Numbered from the stretch's first letter, positions 10,143 to 19,941 are shown. The stretch is DNA of 64,000 nucleotides from Roseibium album (GCA_001404055.1 CXTY01000007.1:124058-188057); one strand, 5' to 3'. Made by a program: numbers and translations. The notes: generated by a model from the letters alone, not told the origin.

Positions 10143-10907
10143 CTACTGGCAAATCAGGTAAGTACAGGTCTTGCCATGGCATCCTGTATCCAAATGGTAA
10201 TGGGATTTGTGGTTAGGGTCAGCATCCGGACCCAGCACAGTGGAAAAACGTTTACATGCCGATGCGTGGATGGCACTCAAAAACCGGCCTTTTACCGTGT
10301 CAGTACCCCAGTCTTTCTCGATTGAAATCTGCGAACCGTCATCAAGTCTAAAGCCTGATATGTCGATTGCCTCACCCAAAGCATGCTCGGACAGTTTTCC
10401 ATCAGGTTGGTTGTTCCGCCGGCGGCATTGGTATCCCGGACCACTGCTGAGAACAGAGACTGGGCTGTCGAAAAGATCCCCCGCTGCAGGCAGGACATCG
10501 TCGATCAACCAATCCGTAAGAACTTTCGCGAAACTACAAGATAGTGTGACAGGCGCTGTAAACCTTGCCTTGCTTCCCTCTTGTTGGAAGCCAGTTAGTT
10601 CTATTGGGTCCGCAATGCCACATGCGGCGTCACCGTCGCGTTCTCCGTCAAACGGCAACACCTGACTAAAAATTGCGCGCGGGATTTCGCAGGTTGGTGA
10701 CAAGGCGCTTGTCGCCTTTTCGTTGCTGTAATTTACCGCAGAAACATGAGGTTTTGCACGAGGCAGATCGACACCTTCGAGAAACGAAGTGTGATCCTGT
10801 AGGCTCAAGGGTTTCACCTGCGGAACTGGCTCTGATGCGCTGACCAACGAAGGGAAAGGAATTCCAACCAAAATACAAAAACGAAAAATAGGCGCGGTTA
10901 TCCGCAT
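10143..10907 (-). CDS. Extensin-like family protein (D-Ala-D-Ala carboxypeptidase-like fold)
   Basis: 254 residues. The N-terminus is a signal peptide (APIFRFCILVGIPFPSLVSA). The extensin-like C domain (PF06904) fills residues ~85-250: GPGYQCRRRNNQPDGKLSEHALGEAIDI and NHKSHYHLD, with His/Asp/His resembling zinc ligands of the peptidase M15/LAS fold, plus several cysteines (CEIP, AACG, SCSF, ACKRF, CHGKTC) that probably pair. It is most likely a periplasmic peptidoglycan-related protein; enzymatic activity is not established for the family. It ends opposite the BA14K gene. Confidence 0.78.
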   Translation of the reverse strand: MRITAPIFRFCILVGIPFPSLVSASEPVPQVKPLSLQDHTSFLEGVDLPRAKPHVSAVNYSNEKATSALSPTCEIPRAIFSQVLPFDGERDGDAACGIADPIELTGFQQEGSKARFTAPVTLSCSFAKVLTDWLIDDVLPAAGDLFDSPVSVLSSGPGYQCRRRNNQPDGKLSEHALGEAIDISGFRLDDGSQISIEKDWGTDTVKGRFLSAIHASACKRFSTVLGPDADPNHKSHYHLDTGCHGKTCTYLICQ

Positions 10908-11006
10908 ACAGTTTTCTAACCCCTTGCAGCTATCTTAGATTTGTGGATGACTGAATTAATGCCGAACGGCATCGAAGGATATTCTCTCTATCTCCGGACT
11001 GTTCCC

Positions 11007-11633
11007 ATGACACTTGAACTTTATTCCGCCTACATTATTGCGACTTTGATCGTGCTGGCTATACCCGGGCCAACAATCATGCTGGTCGTAAGCTATGCAC
11101 TCACGCAAGGACGGAAGTCGGCTTTCGCGAGCGTTATGGGCGTTGGGTTGGGAGATGCGACTGCAGCAGCGGCCTCGCTCATGGGACTGGGCGCCATTCT
11201 CGCAACATCTGCAACAGCGTTTACAGTTCTCAAATGGGTAGGCGCTGCGTACCTGGTCTGGCTTGGAATTAAAATGTGGCGTAGCCGCCCAACCGCACTC
11301 GGGCCGCACCATGTGGCGGATGTGCCAACTCGAAAAATCTTCTGGCATGCCTATGTGGTCACCGCACTCAACCCGAAAGGCATCATATTCTTTATGGCGT
11401 TCCTACCGCATTTCATTGCGTCTCAGGCACCTGTGGTTCCGCAACTCGCCTTGCTCGGTACCACCTTTGTTGTTCTTGGGATCCTGAACGCTGCGATATA
11501 CGCATTGGCAGCCGCAGCCGTTGGCAAAAAACTTACAAACCCTTCGTTGTTGCGGATGGTCAACAAGGTGGGGGGAGGTTTTCTAATCTCTGCTGCGGCG
11601 ATGACAGCAACGCTGAACCGATCAACCGGATAA
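11007..11633 (+). CDS. LysE/RhtB family amino-acid exporter
   Basis: 208 residues, five to six hydrophobic helices. The first helix region YIIATLIVLAIPGPTIMLVVSYAL carries the family GPT signature, and KWVGAAYLVWLGIKMWRS and AYVVTALNPKGIIFFMAFLPHF are also typical. LysE-family proteins export amino acids or homoserine lactones across the inner membrane. I start at MTLELYSAY (11007), which gives the standard family length; the upstream in-frame ATGs would add an atypical hydrophilic leader. Substrate unknown. Confidence 0.88.
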   Translation: MTLELYSAYIIATLIVLAIPGPTIMLVVSYALTQGRKSAFASVMGVGLGDATAAAASLMGLGAILATSATAFTVLKWVGAAYLVWLGIKMWRSRPTALGPHHVADVPTRKIFWHAYVVTALNPKGIIFFMAFLPHFIASQAPVVPQLALLGTTFVVLGILNAAIYALAAAAVGKKLTNPSLLRMVNKVGGGFLISAAAMTATLNRSTG

Positions 11634-11714
11634 CGTCGCACTTGTTGACGAACTTTCACATTCCGAGAGTGGCAACGCACTGCTCGCATGGACGTCTTCT
11701 GCTGACAGTCTGAC

Positions 11715-12797
11715 TTAGTTCGTTTGCAAACCGAACGCTGGACCGGATTGTCGCAGAACTTCCATCGACCTTTTTGCCCCTTTTTCACTCAACGCGGAGT
11801 ATCGCTGAATAGCGTCATTCAGCTCGGTGCCATCCAATCGAAGACGACGAGCACGCATTGTCAGAATGTCTTTGTAGGCTTCTGCGCGAACGCCATTGGC
11901 TCTGCATAGAATTATCAGCGGCTTGTCACTTGTGCTGAACAATAATTGCGATACTGCAGCCGGTGGCAGATCGCTAACTTTGGCGAGAAGCATGCCCAAC
12001 TCAGCAGTCCGGTCGGCTCGTGCGAACATTTTCACTGCATCATCAACCGACGTCTTTCCATCCAGAACTTCTTTGATCAAAGCGTTGGATTCATCACGGA
12101 CGTCATCAAGTTTTTGAGCGCGCGCGGCGACTTCCGTCGCTGCACGCTCTGCCAGCAAGTGAACAAGAGTATTATCCGCTCCCAGAGCGGTTACGCGCTC
12201 TCTAAGTTCTTCGGTCAGCAACGGCAACAAAACCTGCGCGGCTTCTTCTGGAAGATCGGCCCTGCCAATGAGCGCAGCTTGGATTGTTTCATCCGATCGC
12301 GCTTTTTCGACCAGTTTCAGAAAGGAAGACTTGGCAAATTCCGCGCCCTTGTTTTCTGCAACTCTGCTCAAGACATTGGAATCACCACGATTGACAAGCA
12401 CAGTCGTTACGGCTTTTTCGACTGTTTCCCTGCCTGCAATAGCTCCCAAATGCTCCATCGAGGCAGATGTCGCAATCGCGACCAGATCATCAGAAGAAAG
12501 CACCTGGGATTTTTCCAGAACCGGTTCGGCCACCGAAATCTTGTCTTGTGCCAGTTTCATCATCAGTTCCCGGGGCGCATGGTCTTCCTTGCAAACCCGC
12601 TTTGCAAGGATCATCCGGGTTTCTTCTTCCAGTTGGCCGAGAACCTTCAGAACAATATCACCAAACAAAAGACTGATTTGCTCGCCTCTGTCGTCCCCCG
12701 CCCTAACAAATAGATCTGTAAGCGCACCAACGAGGCCTTTACGGCCCGTCACGCTTGGATCTCTCGCCAGGTCAGCAAGTTTTGACAGGTTGATCAT
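11715..12797 (-). CDS. DUF2336 domain protein
   Basis: 360 residues from MINLSKLADLARDPSVTGR; the start follows GGAGAGCAA. The whole length is a DUF2336 helical-repeat protein: alternating short helices with LADLFVRAGDD, RGEQISLLFGDIVLKVL, HMLA-like heat-repeat units. The family is widespread in alphaproteobacteria and function is not established (members occur near cell-cycle and signalling genes). No catalytic motif is visible. Monocistronic, convergent with lysE. Confidence 0.78.
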   Translation of the reverse strand: MINLSKLADLARDPSVTGRKGLVGALTDLFVRAGDDRGEQISLLFGDIVLKVLGQLEEETRMILAKRVCKEDHAPRELMMKLAQDKISVAEPVLEKSQVLSSDDLVAIATSASMEHLGAIAGRETVEKAVTTVLVNRGDSNVLSRVAENKGAEFAKSSFLKLVEKARSDETIQAALIGRADLPEEAAQVLLPLLTEELRERVTALGADNTLVHLLAERAATEVAARAQKLDDVRDESNALIKEVLDGKTSVDDAVKMFARADRTAELGMLLAKVSDLPPAAVSQLLFSTSDKPLIILCRANGVRAEAYKDILTMRARRLRLDGTELNDAIQRYSALSEKGAKRSMEVLRQSGPAFGLQTN

Positions 12798-13163
12798 TTG
12801 CTCTCCAACGCGCAACTCGCGTTATGGGCCAACTGTATCAAACGCCCCTTAACATTACGCTACTGAACCTCTATCGCGCGCACCGCAGATTTCAGCCAAT
12901 TCAAGGATTCTTGAACCCGACGCGATCGAAAATGATCAAATTTCCAGGAACGGAGTCACTTTTTTTCGGGGCCAAATTGAACTTTAGGCTAACAGTGCAA
13001 ACGGCGCGTTCCGTTTTCAATCAATGATTTAATTAATAATCTGCAAACTCTCGCAACCCATAAGGGTATTTATTCGCTGCATCGCAGCATCTTTTTTGCT
13101 TCGATTCCATAAAAGCCTGTCTTAGTATCCCACAGTCAAACAGAGGTAATCGGGAGCGGACAG
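12798..13163. other. Intergenic stretch, no gene seen
   Basis: AT-rich DNA between the DUF2336 gene and a 27-codon ORF. Open frames here lack ribosome sites and do not look like protein. It presumably holds the promoters of both neighbours; no convincing -35/-10 pair was assigned. Confidence 0.5.
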
Positions 13164-13247
13164 ATGACAGTCGTACGGAACCTGAACATGATTGCCTTTC
13201 TCGCAGCATTCGCATTTTTGGCTGCGATCGTAGTAGGCGTAATTTGA
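13164..13247 (+). CDS. 27-residue single-helix membrane miniprotein
   Basis: The ORF reads MTVVRNLNMI followed by AFLAAFAFLAAIVVGVI and a TGA stop: one positively charged residue near the N-terminus, then a ~19-residue hydrophobic helix reaching the C-terminus. GGGAG lies seven bases upstream of the ATG. The isolated position, good ribosome site and lack of overlap argue for a real small membrane protein. No family is recognised with certainty. Function unknown. Confidence 0.55.
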   Translation: MTVVRNLNMIAFLAAFAFLAAIVVGVI

Positions 13248-13650
13248 GCCTATCTGGCGATTTGGGATGAGGAATACCGCTTTTTGCGAAGCGCTGAGAT
13301 AACTTGAGAATAAAAATAACAAAGCGATTTCCGCCCGCCGCACCAGAAGGTGTCGGCTGGCGAACTTTTTTTTGGGCAGATTTATTGAACGGAAATCGGC
13401 CTGTCTATCTGTTTGAGACCGGATAAATTACGAATTGCGCCATTAACGCAATTCGCGATCAACAACCTTAAATTGAATTCAGCGACCTACCATTTATCGC
13501 TGTCGACAGGCCTTTTCTGCTGCCAGCGACGGCGTTCTTTCCAATACAATCCCATTATGAATGCGGCCGATCTTCAATTGTTAAGCAGCAACAATTGTAA
13601 TGCAAAAATATCCAGGAATTCATGGCCAGAAAATCGGAACCGCTTTCCAA
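13248..13650. other. Intergenic stretch, no gene seen
   Basis: About 400 bases between the miniprotein ORF and the end of the cytosine deaminase gene. Open frames across it have no ribosome site and unnatural composition. Nothing further identified. Confidence 0.5.
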
Positions 13651-14970
13651 TTAACAATCAGGATCTGAGGATCCACGCATTTCGTCTACAGGTGCATAGT
13701 CCGCCTGATCAACGATTTCGGGACGCCCACCAATTAAAAGCTGAGTTTGTCGAGATGGTGTTTTTGCGATCACCCTACCCGCTTTCACCACAGCAAGGCG
13801 TGTTGCCCTTAACCGAATAGCCTCGATGGTATCGCAAGCCTGTAGTAGAACAAAGTCTGCATTGCATCCCTTCTCAAGCCCATACCCCTGAAGCCCCATT
13901 GCATTCGCCGGATGGGTGGTGACGCAATCATAGCAATAACGAATTGCATCTCTGCTCGTCATTTGTGCAACGTGCAATCCCATGCTGGCGACTTCAAGCA
14001 TGTCTCCTGACCCCATCGAATACCAAGGGTCCATGACACAGTCATGTCCGAAGGCCACGTTGATTCCAAATGCGCGCATTTCGGGGACACGGGTTTGCCC
14101 TCTGCGTTTTGGGTAGGAGTCGTGTCGACCCTGCAGCGTAATGTTTATCAAGGGATTGGCAATTGCGTGGATCTCGGCTTCGGCAATCAGCGGCAATAGT
14201 TTGGAAACGTAATAGTTATCCATGGAATGCATGGAGGTTAGGTGTGAACCAGCCACCTGGCCCTGAAGCCCAAGGCGCAAGGTTTCGTAAGCAAGAGTTT
14301 CAATGTGGCGAGACAGGGGATCATCTGTCTCGTCGCAATGCATGTCCACCATAAGTGATCGCTCGGCAGCGATTTCGCACAGTCGGCGAACCGACCTGGC
14401 GCCATCTTCCATGGTTCTCTCGAAATGCGGAATACCGCCCACAATGTCGACACCCATATCTAGCGCCTTGAGAAGGTTCTTTTCGGCATTTGCAGAGCGG
14501 AACAGCCCATCTTGTGGAAACGCCACCAGCTGGAGGTCGATGTAAGGTTTTACTCTCTCACGAACTTCCAGAAGCCCTTCAACACCTATCAACCGGCCGT
14601 CGCAAACATCAACATGTGAGCGAATGGCAAGCAGCCCCTGGGACACCGCCAGGTCGCAATACTTCAAAGCGCGTTCAACCACAGCCTCGACAGTCAAGAC
14701 ATCTTTTAATTCTCCCCATAGCGCTATGCCTTCAAGCAAAGTTCCGCTCTGGTTCATGCGTGGCAAGCCTAGCGACAGCGTTGCATCCATATGAAAGTGG
14801 CTGTCGACGAAGGGTGGAGACACCAGTTTACCGGCGGCATCGATTGTCTGCTTCGCATCGGCCAGAATATCGGCCTCAACAGCTTCAATAGCGCCATTTC
14901 TGCAAGCGATATCAATGCCGGTGCGGCCGTCGGGAAGACTGGCATTCTTTACGAGAAGATCGAAGCTCAT
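13651..14970 (-). CDS. codA: Cytosine deaminase / amidohydrolase
   Basis: 439 residues from MSFDLLVKNASLPDG (start 14970, 13 bases after the upstream permease stop). It is an amidohydrolase-superfamily TIM barrel: SHFHMDA (HxH metal ligands, residue ~60), MVDMHCDETDDP, GSHLTSMHSM, and AFGHDCVMDPW (catalytic Asp), the last typical of CodA. Cytosine deaminase converts cytosine to uracil in the cytoplasm. As last gene of a BMP-type nucleobase/nucleoside ABC operon it would process the imported base. Related specificities (isoguanine, creatinine) are possible. Confidence 0.8.
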   Translation of the reverse strand: MSFDLLVKNASLPDGRTGIDIACRNGAIEAVEADILADAKQTIDAAGKLVSPPFVDSHFHMDATLSLGLPRMNQSGTLLEGIALWGELKDVLTVEAVVERALKYCDLAVSQGLLAIRSHVDVCDGRLIGVEGLLEVRERVKPYIDLQLVAFPQDGLFRSANAEKNLLKALDMGVDIVGGIPHFERTMEDGARSVRRLCEIAAERSLMVDMHCDETDDPLSRHIETLAYETLRLGLQGQVAGSHLTSMHSMDNYYVSKLLPLIAEAEIHAIANPLINITLQGRHDSYPKRRGQTRVPEMRAFGINVAFGHDCVMDPWYSMGSGDMLEVASMGLHVAQMTSRDAIRYCYDCVTTHPANAMGLQGYGLEKGCNADFVLLQACDTIEAIRLRATRLAVVKAGRVIAKTPSRQTQLLIGGRPEIVDQADYAPVDEMRGSSDPDC

Positions 14971-14983
14971 CGGGTCATTCCTG

Positions 14984-15928
14984 TCAGCGCTGGCCACGGA
15001 AATAGGGAACAAGAAGCGCCCTTGGATAATCCGCTCGCCGTGCGACGACAACCAAGGCGATAATGGACAACACATAGGGCATCATCAGGAAGATCTGCCC
15101 CGGGATGAAGCTTCCGATCTCCGTCTGCAATCTCACCTGAAACGCATCGAACGCTCCAAACAACAATGCGCCAATAAGAGCCTTGCCCGGTCGCCAGGAT
15201 GCAAACACGGTCAAGGCAATGCAAATCCAGCCGCGGCCGTTGACCATACCAAAGAAGAATGCATCGAATGCCGACATTGTCAGGAATGCACCGCCCAATG
15301 CCATGATTGCGGATCCAGCGACAATGGCACCAATTCTCAGGCCGTAGACGGATAGTCCCTGTGATTCAACAGCAGAAGGGTTGTCTCCTACAGCTTGGAT
15401 AGCGAGTCCCAACGGGGTTCGATAAAGCACGTAAGCCGTGACAATGACCAACAGAAGCGCAAGGAAAGTCAAGGAAGTCTGCTGGAACAAAGCTGTGCCC
15501 AAAAACGGCAAATCTGACAGTACTGGAATATCCAGTGGCTGAAACGCCTCAATCCGGGGTGGAGAGGACACATCGGGCAAAGCAGTTCGATAAATGAAAT
15601 AACTGAGCGACGTCGCGAACAACGTCACCCCAATTCCAGAGACATGTTGCGAGAGGCCAAGAGGCACAGTCAAAATCGCGTGGATCAGGCCAAAGAAGCC
15701 ACCTGCTATCGCAGCAACCATAACGCCACCCCACAGTCCCGCGCCCAGCCACACGGCCATCCAGCCAGCCATCGCGCCTGCTGTAAAAATTCCCTCGATT
15801 CCAAGATTAAGCACTCCGGCTCTTTCGCACACCAATGCTCCGAGCACGCCAAAGATCAGAGGTGTCGCGATGCGCAAAGACGCAGCCCAAAAATTCGCGG
15901 ACAGAAGAATCTCAAAAATTTCACTCAT
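14984..15928 (-). CDS. BMP-type ABC transporter permease 2 (nucleoside/nucleobase)
   Basis: 314 residues, about eight hydrophobic helices, BPD_transp_2 family. The N-terminal ATPLIFGVLGALVCERAGVLNLGIEG is the classic motif of the second permease of BmpABC/NupQ-type systems. The start at 15928 overlaps the preceding permease stop (ATGA). It pairs with the permease upstream to form the inner-membrane channel. Confidence 0.88.
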   Translation of the reverse strand: MSEIFEILLSANFWAASLRIATPLIFGVLGALVCERAGVLNLGIEGIFTAGAMAGWMAVWLGAGLWGGVMVAAIAGGFFGLIHAILTVPLGLSQHVSGIGVTLFATSLSYFIYRTALPDVSSPPRIEAFQPLDIPVLSDLPFLGTALFQQTSLTFLALLLVIVTAYVLYRTPLGLAIQAVGDNPSAVESQGLSVYGLRIGAIVAGSAIMALGGAFLTMSAFDAFFFGMVNGRGWICIALTVFASWRPGKALIGALLFGAFDAFQVRLQTEIGSFIPGQIFLMMPYVLSIIALVVVARRADYPRALLVPYFRGQR

Positions 15929-17007
15929 CTTCCGGCTTCCTTTCGGGCATTCCGGCCCACAAGATGAACCTTGAACCTCAGAAACAATCCAGACACCAGC
16001 ACGCACAAGAGCGCCATAGCAACAATGAGATCAGCGAGATAATTGGAAACTCCGGTGGCCCGAGACATCGAGTCAGCCCCGACAAAAATACTGGCGATAA
16101 AAAGAGCCGCGAAGACAACCCCGATCGGAGATAGCCCAGCAAGCATCGCAACCACTATTCCGGAGTAGCCAAACCCGGGAGATAGGTCGGCTGTCAGATA
16201 ACCCTTCAGGCCGGCGACTTCTCCGACCCCTGCCAGTCCTGCAAGCGCACCTGAAATCAGTCCGACACGGACGAACGTTGCAGTTACGGGAATACCGGCA
16301 TGGCGAGCCGCGTTAGCGTTTTCCCCAACGGCTCGAATTTCAAACCCCCAAACAGTCCTCTTGAGGAGAAAATAGACACCCAGCGCGCACACCAGAGCAA
16401 TGATCAAGCCCCAGTGGATTCGCATTCTAGCCATGAGTTTCGGCAGAGCGGCTTCATCCAGGATTGGTTCCGACTGTGGCCACCCCATGCCCATGGGATC
16501 CTTCATGGGTCCTTCCAGCATCATTTGAACAAACAAAAGAATGACGAAATTCAGAAGGAGGGTTGTTACAACTTCGTCAACACCTAAGCGTGTTTTCAGC
16601 AGCGTCGGCCCAAGCATTACCAACCCGCCTGCCAAAGCACCTGCCAGCACCACGGCAGGCACAAGTACAATCGGGTGTGCGGATATCATGCCTGTTCCGA
16701 CGGCAACCGCCGCTAGGGCACCTGCATAAAGCTGCCCTTCAGCACCAATATTCCAAAGTTTGGCGCGAAACGCGACTGCGGCTGCCAACCCGGTTAGAAT
16801 AAGAGGTGTCGCTCGAGTGAGCATTTCAGTAAATGCAAACAGAGACCCGAATGCGCCTTTGGCCATTAATCCATAGGCTTCAAACACAGACAGTCCAGCA
16901 AAGAGCATCGGGATAGCAGCCAGAACCACTGCTGCAATTGCAGCGGCGAATGAAACGCCAATCAATCGAGATACCGCAACAGGTCCCCGGGGCTCCAACC
17001 GTATCAT
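15925..17007 (-). CDS. BMP-type ABC transporter permease 1
   Basis: 360 residues, BPD_transp_2 family with TPLILTGLAAAVAFRAKLWNIGAEGQL, the conserved coupling region of NupP/YufP-like permeases. Its start overlaps the ATPase stop by four bases and its stop overlaps the next permease, giving a tightly coupled operon. The inner-membrane partner is the following permease. Confidence 0.88.
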   Translation of the reverse strand: MIRLEPRGPVAVSRLIGVSFAAAIAAVVLAAIPMLFAGLSVFEAYGLMAKGAFGSLFAFTEMLTRATPLILTGLAAAVAFRAKLWNIGAEGQLYAGALAAVAVGTGMISAHPIVLVPAVVLAGALAGGLVMLGPTLLKTRLGVDEVVTTLLLNFVILLFVQMMLEGPMKDPMGMGWPQSEPILDEAALPKLMARMRIHWGLIIALVCALGVYFLLKRTVWGFEIRAVGENANAARHAGIPVTATFVRVGLISGALAGLAGVGEVAGLKGYLTADLSPGFGYSGIVVAMLAGLSPIGVVFAALFIASIFVGADSMSRATGVSNYLADLIVAMALLCVLVSGLFLRFKVHLVGRNARKEAGR

Positions 17008-18554
17008 GCTGCGTCCTCTTCAGAATGACCCGCCATACTCAATCCCAAGGTGCCTCGATCCAGTTTTTCGGTTTGCTCCGCCGCGGAAAGAACACCGCGG
17101 TGTATCACCGCAATCCTGTCGGAAAGACGTAGAAGTTCATCCAGATCTTCAGAAATGAGAATGACGCCGGCACCGCGTGCTCTGACTGCAAGCAGACGCT
17201 TGTGCACATCTGACGTCGCCCCAACATCCAGCCCGCGGGAAGGCTGCGCTGCAAGAACCACCTTGGGTTCGGTTTCCAACGTCCTGGCGAGAACGATTTT
17301 TTGAATATTTCCACCCGAAAGCAGTCGAGCAGGGCTATTTTCGCTCTGACAGCGGATATCATAAGACTTGATAAGATTTCTGGCGCGTTCGCGGAGCTCT
17401 GTAAATCTCAACAGCCCAAATCGTTGATTTTCGGGTTCGCGAATTGACTCAATCGCCAGGTTTTCGGACACAGTCATGGCTCCAACAACGCCGTCGCGGT
17501 GCCGGTCTTCGGGTATCCGCGCAAGCCCACTGTCAATCATTTGCCGGACACTGGCTTTACCAAGATCAACTCCTTCTAGCTGGATCGATCCCCTGGCTGC
17601 AGTTTCCAGTCCTGAGATTACGCGCGCCAGCATGGTTTGGCCGTTGCCAGAAACACCTGCAATACCGAGAATTTCACCGGATTTTAGTTCAAGATTGACG
17701 TCGTGCAGCACATCTCTGCCCTGACCGGCAAATATGCCATTCAAAACAAAAAGAGGTGCGCCTGGTTGGTTGGGTTCTCGGACCGTCTCAGTGATTTCAT
17801 GCCCTACCATCAATTCGGCCAATTGCCGTTGATCACACCCATCACTGGGAAGGTCTGCAACTTTTCGCCCCGCCCTCAAAATCGCAATACGATGCGAGGA
17901 GGCAAGAACTTCGGCAAGTTTGTGCGAGATAAAAATGATCCCAAGACCATCTTCTGCAAGTTTCTTCAAAGTAGCAAAAAGCGTGTCGGACTCTTGAGGC
18001 GTCAGCACCGCTGTTGGCTCGTCCAAAACCAGCACGCGGGCGTCACGATAGAGTGCCTTCAAAATTTCAACCCGTTGTTTCTCACCAACAGAAAGCTGGG
18101 ATACTCGCGTGTCCAGACTCACGGTAAGACCGGAACGGGACATTAGGTTTTCGAGTTTATGCCGCGCTGGCAGCCGTGCAGATTTCAAGGCGGAAAGCGT
18201 TTCGGTACCTAAAAGTATATTGTCGAGAGCGCTCAGGTTTTCCGCGAGTGTGAAGTGCTGATGCACCATGCCTATGCCGGCTACAAGCGCCGCGTTGGGC
18301 GAGCCTGGCTCCAGCGCAGATAGATCTCCATCATTCGATCCGACCAGAACTTTCCCCTCGTCAGCAACATAGTGGCCGAAGAGAATATTCATCAATGTGG
18401 TTTTCCCGGCACCATTCTCACCGAGCAAAGCAAGGATTTCGCCCCGATGCAATTCCAGCGACACGTCCCCGTTGGCGGTAAGTGCACCAAAACGTTTTGT
18501 AATACCGTCCAGTTTCAGGATGGGCACAGCTTGCGAACCGTCGGTCTCCATCAC
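17004..18554 (-). CDS. BMP-type ABC transporter double ATPase
   Basis: 516 residues with two ABC domains. Domain 1 (~10-245): Walker A GENGAGKTTL, signature LSVGEKQRVEIL, Walker B VLVLDEPTAVL. Domain 2 (~260-500): GVSGNGQTM, a degenerate Walker A, then LSGGNIQKIVLAR and KVVLAAQPSRGLDVGA, where the usual Walker B Asp-Glu is altered. Such asymmetry is normal for the NupO/sugar-type ATPases, in which the second site is weak. It powers nucleoside or base import. Confidence 0.9.
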   Translation of the reverse strand: MMETDGSQAVPILKLDGITKRFGALTANGDVSLELHRGEILALLGENGAGKTTLMNILFGHYVADEGKVLVGSNDGDLSALEPGSPNAALVAGIGMVHQHFTLAENLSALDNILLGTETLSALKSARLPARHKLENLMSRSGLTVSLDTRVSQLSVGEKQRVEILKALYRDARVLVLDEPTAVLTPQESDTLFATLKKLAEDGLGIIFISHKLAEVLASSHRIAILRAGRKVADLPSDGCDQRQLAELMVGHEITETVREPNQPGAPLFVLNGIFAGQGRDVLHDVNLELKSGEILGIAGVSGNGQTMLARVISGLETAARGSIQLEGVDLGKASVRQMIDSGLARIPEDRHRDGVVGAMTVSENLAIESIREPENQRFGLLRFTELRERARNLIKSYDIRCQSENSPARLLSGGNIQKIVLARTLETEPKVVLAAQPSRGLDVGATSDVHKRLLAVRARGAGVILISEDLDELLRLSDRIAVIHRGVLSAAEQTEKLDRGTLGLSMAGHSEEDAA

Positions 18555-18611
18555 GGTCTCCGAAAATCGAAATGCTCAAGAAAATGTTCAGTGCAAAACT
18601 GAGGTACAGAT

Positions 18612-18637
18612 CCGATGGCGGCATTCACCGCCACCGG
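18612..18637 (-). terminator. Hairpin between BMP binding-protein gene and ATPase gene
   Basis: A 10-bp stem with one mismatch (CCGGTGGCGG against CCGCCATCGG on the minus strand, 6-base loop) lies 18 bases past the binding-protein stop. There is no T-run. It probably protects the binding-protein message or dampens read-through into the transporter genes. Confidence 0.45.
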
Positions 18638-18654
18638 ATTTTGGAACCCACTGG

Positions 18655-19677
18655 TTACATTGTGGATTTCGGTTCGCTGTCGTTCACATTGACGCGGAAC
18701 AGGCCACCAAGAATTTCCTGCTCTTTTTCTTTGGCTGCCTTGACCGCATCTGCCGGTGCAAGTTTTTCATCAACGACAAAGCTACCGCCGCCGTAGGACA
18801 TGAAACTGAAGGGGCCGTAATCGGCAGGCTCAAATTGCCCGTCAATGACCGCGCCGATGGCACGATCAACAGTTGGCTCCATATGCCAGAGTGCAGAAGA
18901 CAGAATCGTGCCGGGATAATCATTGGCTGTATCGATCACATTCCCGATTGCCAAAAGCCCCTTTTCCTTGGCTGCGTCCGACACACCAAATCGCTCGGCG
19001 TAGAGAATGTCCGCACCTTTATCGATCATCGCAAAAGCCGCTTCTTTCGCCTTGGGAGGGTCATACCAGGAATTAATAAATGTAACGAGGAATTTGACGT
19101 CAGGATTGACCGCCGTTGCCCCTTCCATGAACCCGTTCATCAACCGATTCACTTCCGGTATTGCATAACCGCCGACCATGCCAATCACGTTCGATTTGGT
19201 AGTCGCACCAGCTATCATGCCTGTTAGGTAACTTGGCTCATGTATCCAATTGTCAAAAACGGCAAAGTTTGGTTGCGCCGGACCGAAGGACGATCCCATG
19301 AGGAACGCCGTGTCAGGATATTCGGCGGCTACTTTGCGCGCGGCACGCTCAACTGCAAAGGCTTCGCCAACCACAAGATCCATGCCCTGTTCTGCATATT
19401 CGCGCATGACACGCTCATAGTCGGTATTGGCAACGTTTTCAGAGAATGTGTAGGTGATGTCGCCACGAGCTTCGGCGGCTTTCAGCGCTTTGTTGATGCG
19501 GCTCACCCACTGCTGCTCCACAGGAACCGTGTATATTGCAGCGACCTTGATTGGTTTGTCCTTTGCCTCGACGCTCTGAGCGCCAACGACTGCAAAAGCT
19601 GCAACGGTCAAGGCTATTTTGAGAACTGAACGTCTTGGCCAAGACTTGGCAGATTGCCACCCCCTGAAAAAAATCAT
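18655..19677 (-). CDS. BMP family ABC transporter substrate-binding protein
   Basis: 340 residues. The N-terminus is a signal sequence (RRSVLKIALTVAAFAVVGAQSVEA), and the mature part is a BMP/PnrA-like periplasmic protein (PF02608): KVAAIYTVPVEQQWVSRINKAL, DLVVGEAFAVERAARKVAAEYPD, GMVGGYAIPEVNRLMNGF. BMP proteins bind nucleosides or purine/pyrimidine bases. It is the first gene of the operon with the ATPase, two permeases and cytosine deaminase, which supports a nucleobase or nucleoside substrate. Confidence 0.88.
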   Translation of the reverse strand: MIFFRGWQSAKSWPRRSVLKIALTVAAFAVVGAQSVEAKDKPIKVAAIYTVPVEQQWVSRINKALKAAEARGDITYTFSENVANTDYERVMREYAEQGMDLVVGEAFAVERAARKVAAEYPDTAFLMGSSFGPAQPNFAVFDNWIHEPSYLTGMIAGATTKSNVIGMVGGYAIPEVNRLMNGFMEGATAVNPDVKFLVTFINSWYDPPKAKEAAFAMIDKGADILYAERFGVSDAAKEKGLLAIGNVIDTANDYPGTILSSALWHMEPTVDRAIGAVIDGQFEPADYGPFSFMSYGGGSFVVDEKLAPADAVKAAKEKEQEILGGLFRVNVNDSEPKSTM

Positions 19678-19681
19678 AGCG

Positions 19682-19755
19682 AACCTCTGGATTTTATAAT
19701 TGATCCAGCATTGTGATCACAGAAGCATCAGCAGCACAATAAGTGCAGAGGTTCG
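19682..19755. repeat. Separated inverted repeat upstream of the BMP operon
   Basis: CGAACCTCTG at 19682-19691 is exactly inverted as CAGAGGTTCG at 19746-19755, immediately 5' of the binding-protein start. It could fold in the leader RNA or bind a regulator at two half-sites. No known riboswitch pattern was recognised. Confidence 0.4.
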
Positions 19756-19941
19756 GAAGTGAATATTTTTATCAAATGGACAAATTTTCATCAGAAGCTG
19801 GCACTTTATTTGGCAAAAGAACAACGCTGAGCACGTAATGATGATGCACCGATAAAAGCACACCATTTTACTATCGCCTCGAAGGTTACAGAATTCGCGA
19901 AATTGAATTTCGTTTTGAAGACGAATGCCAGGCAACTTATC

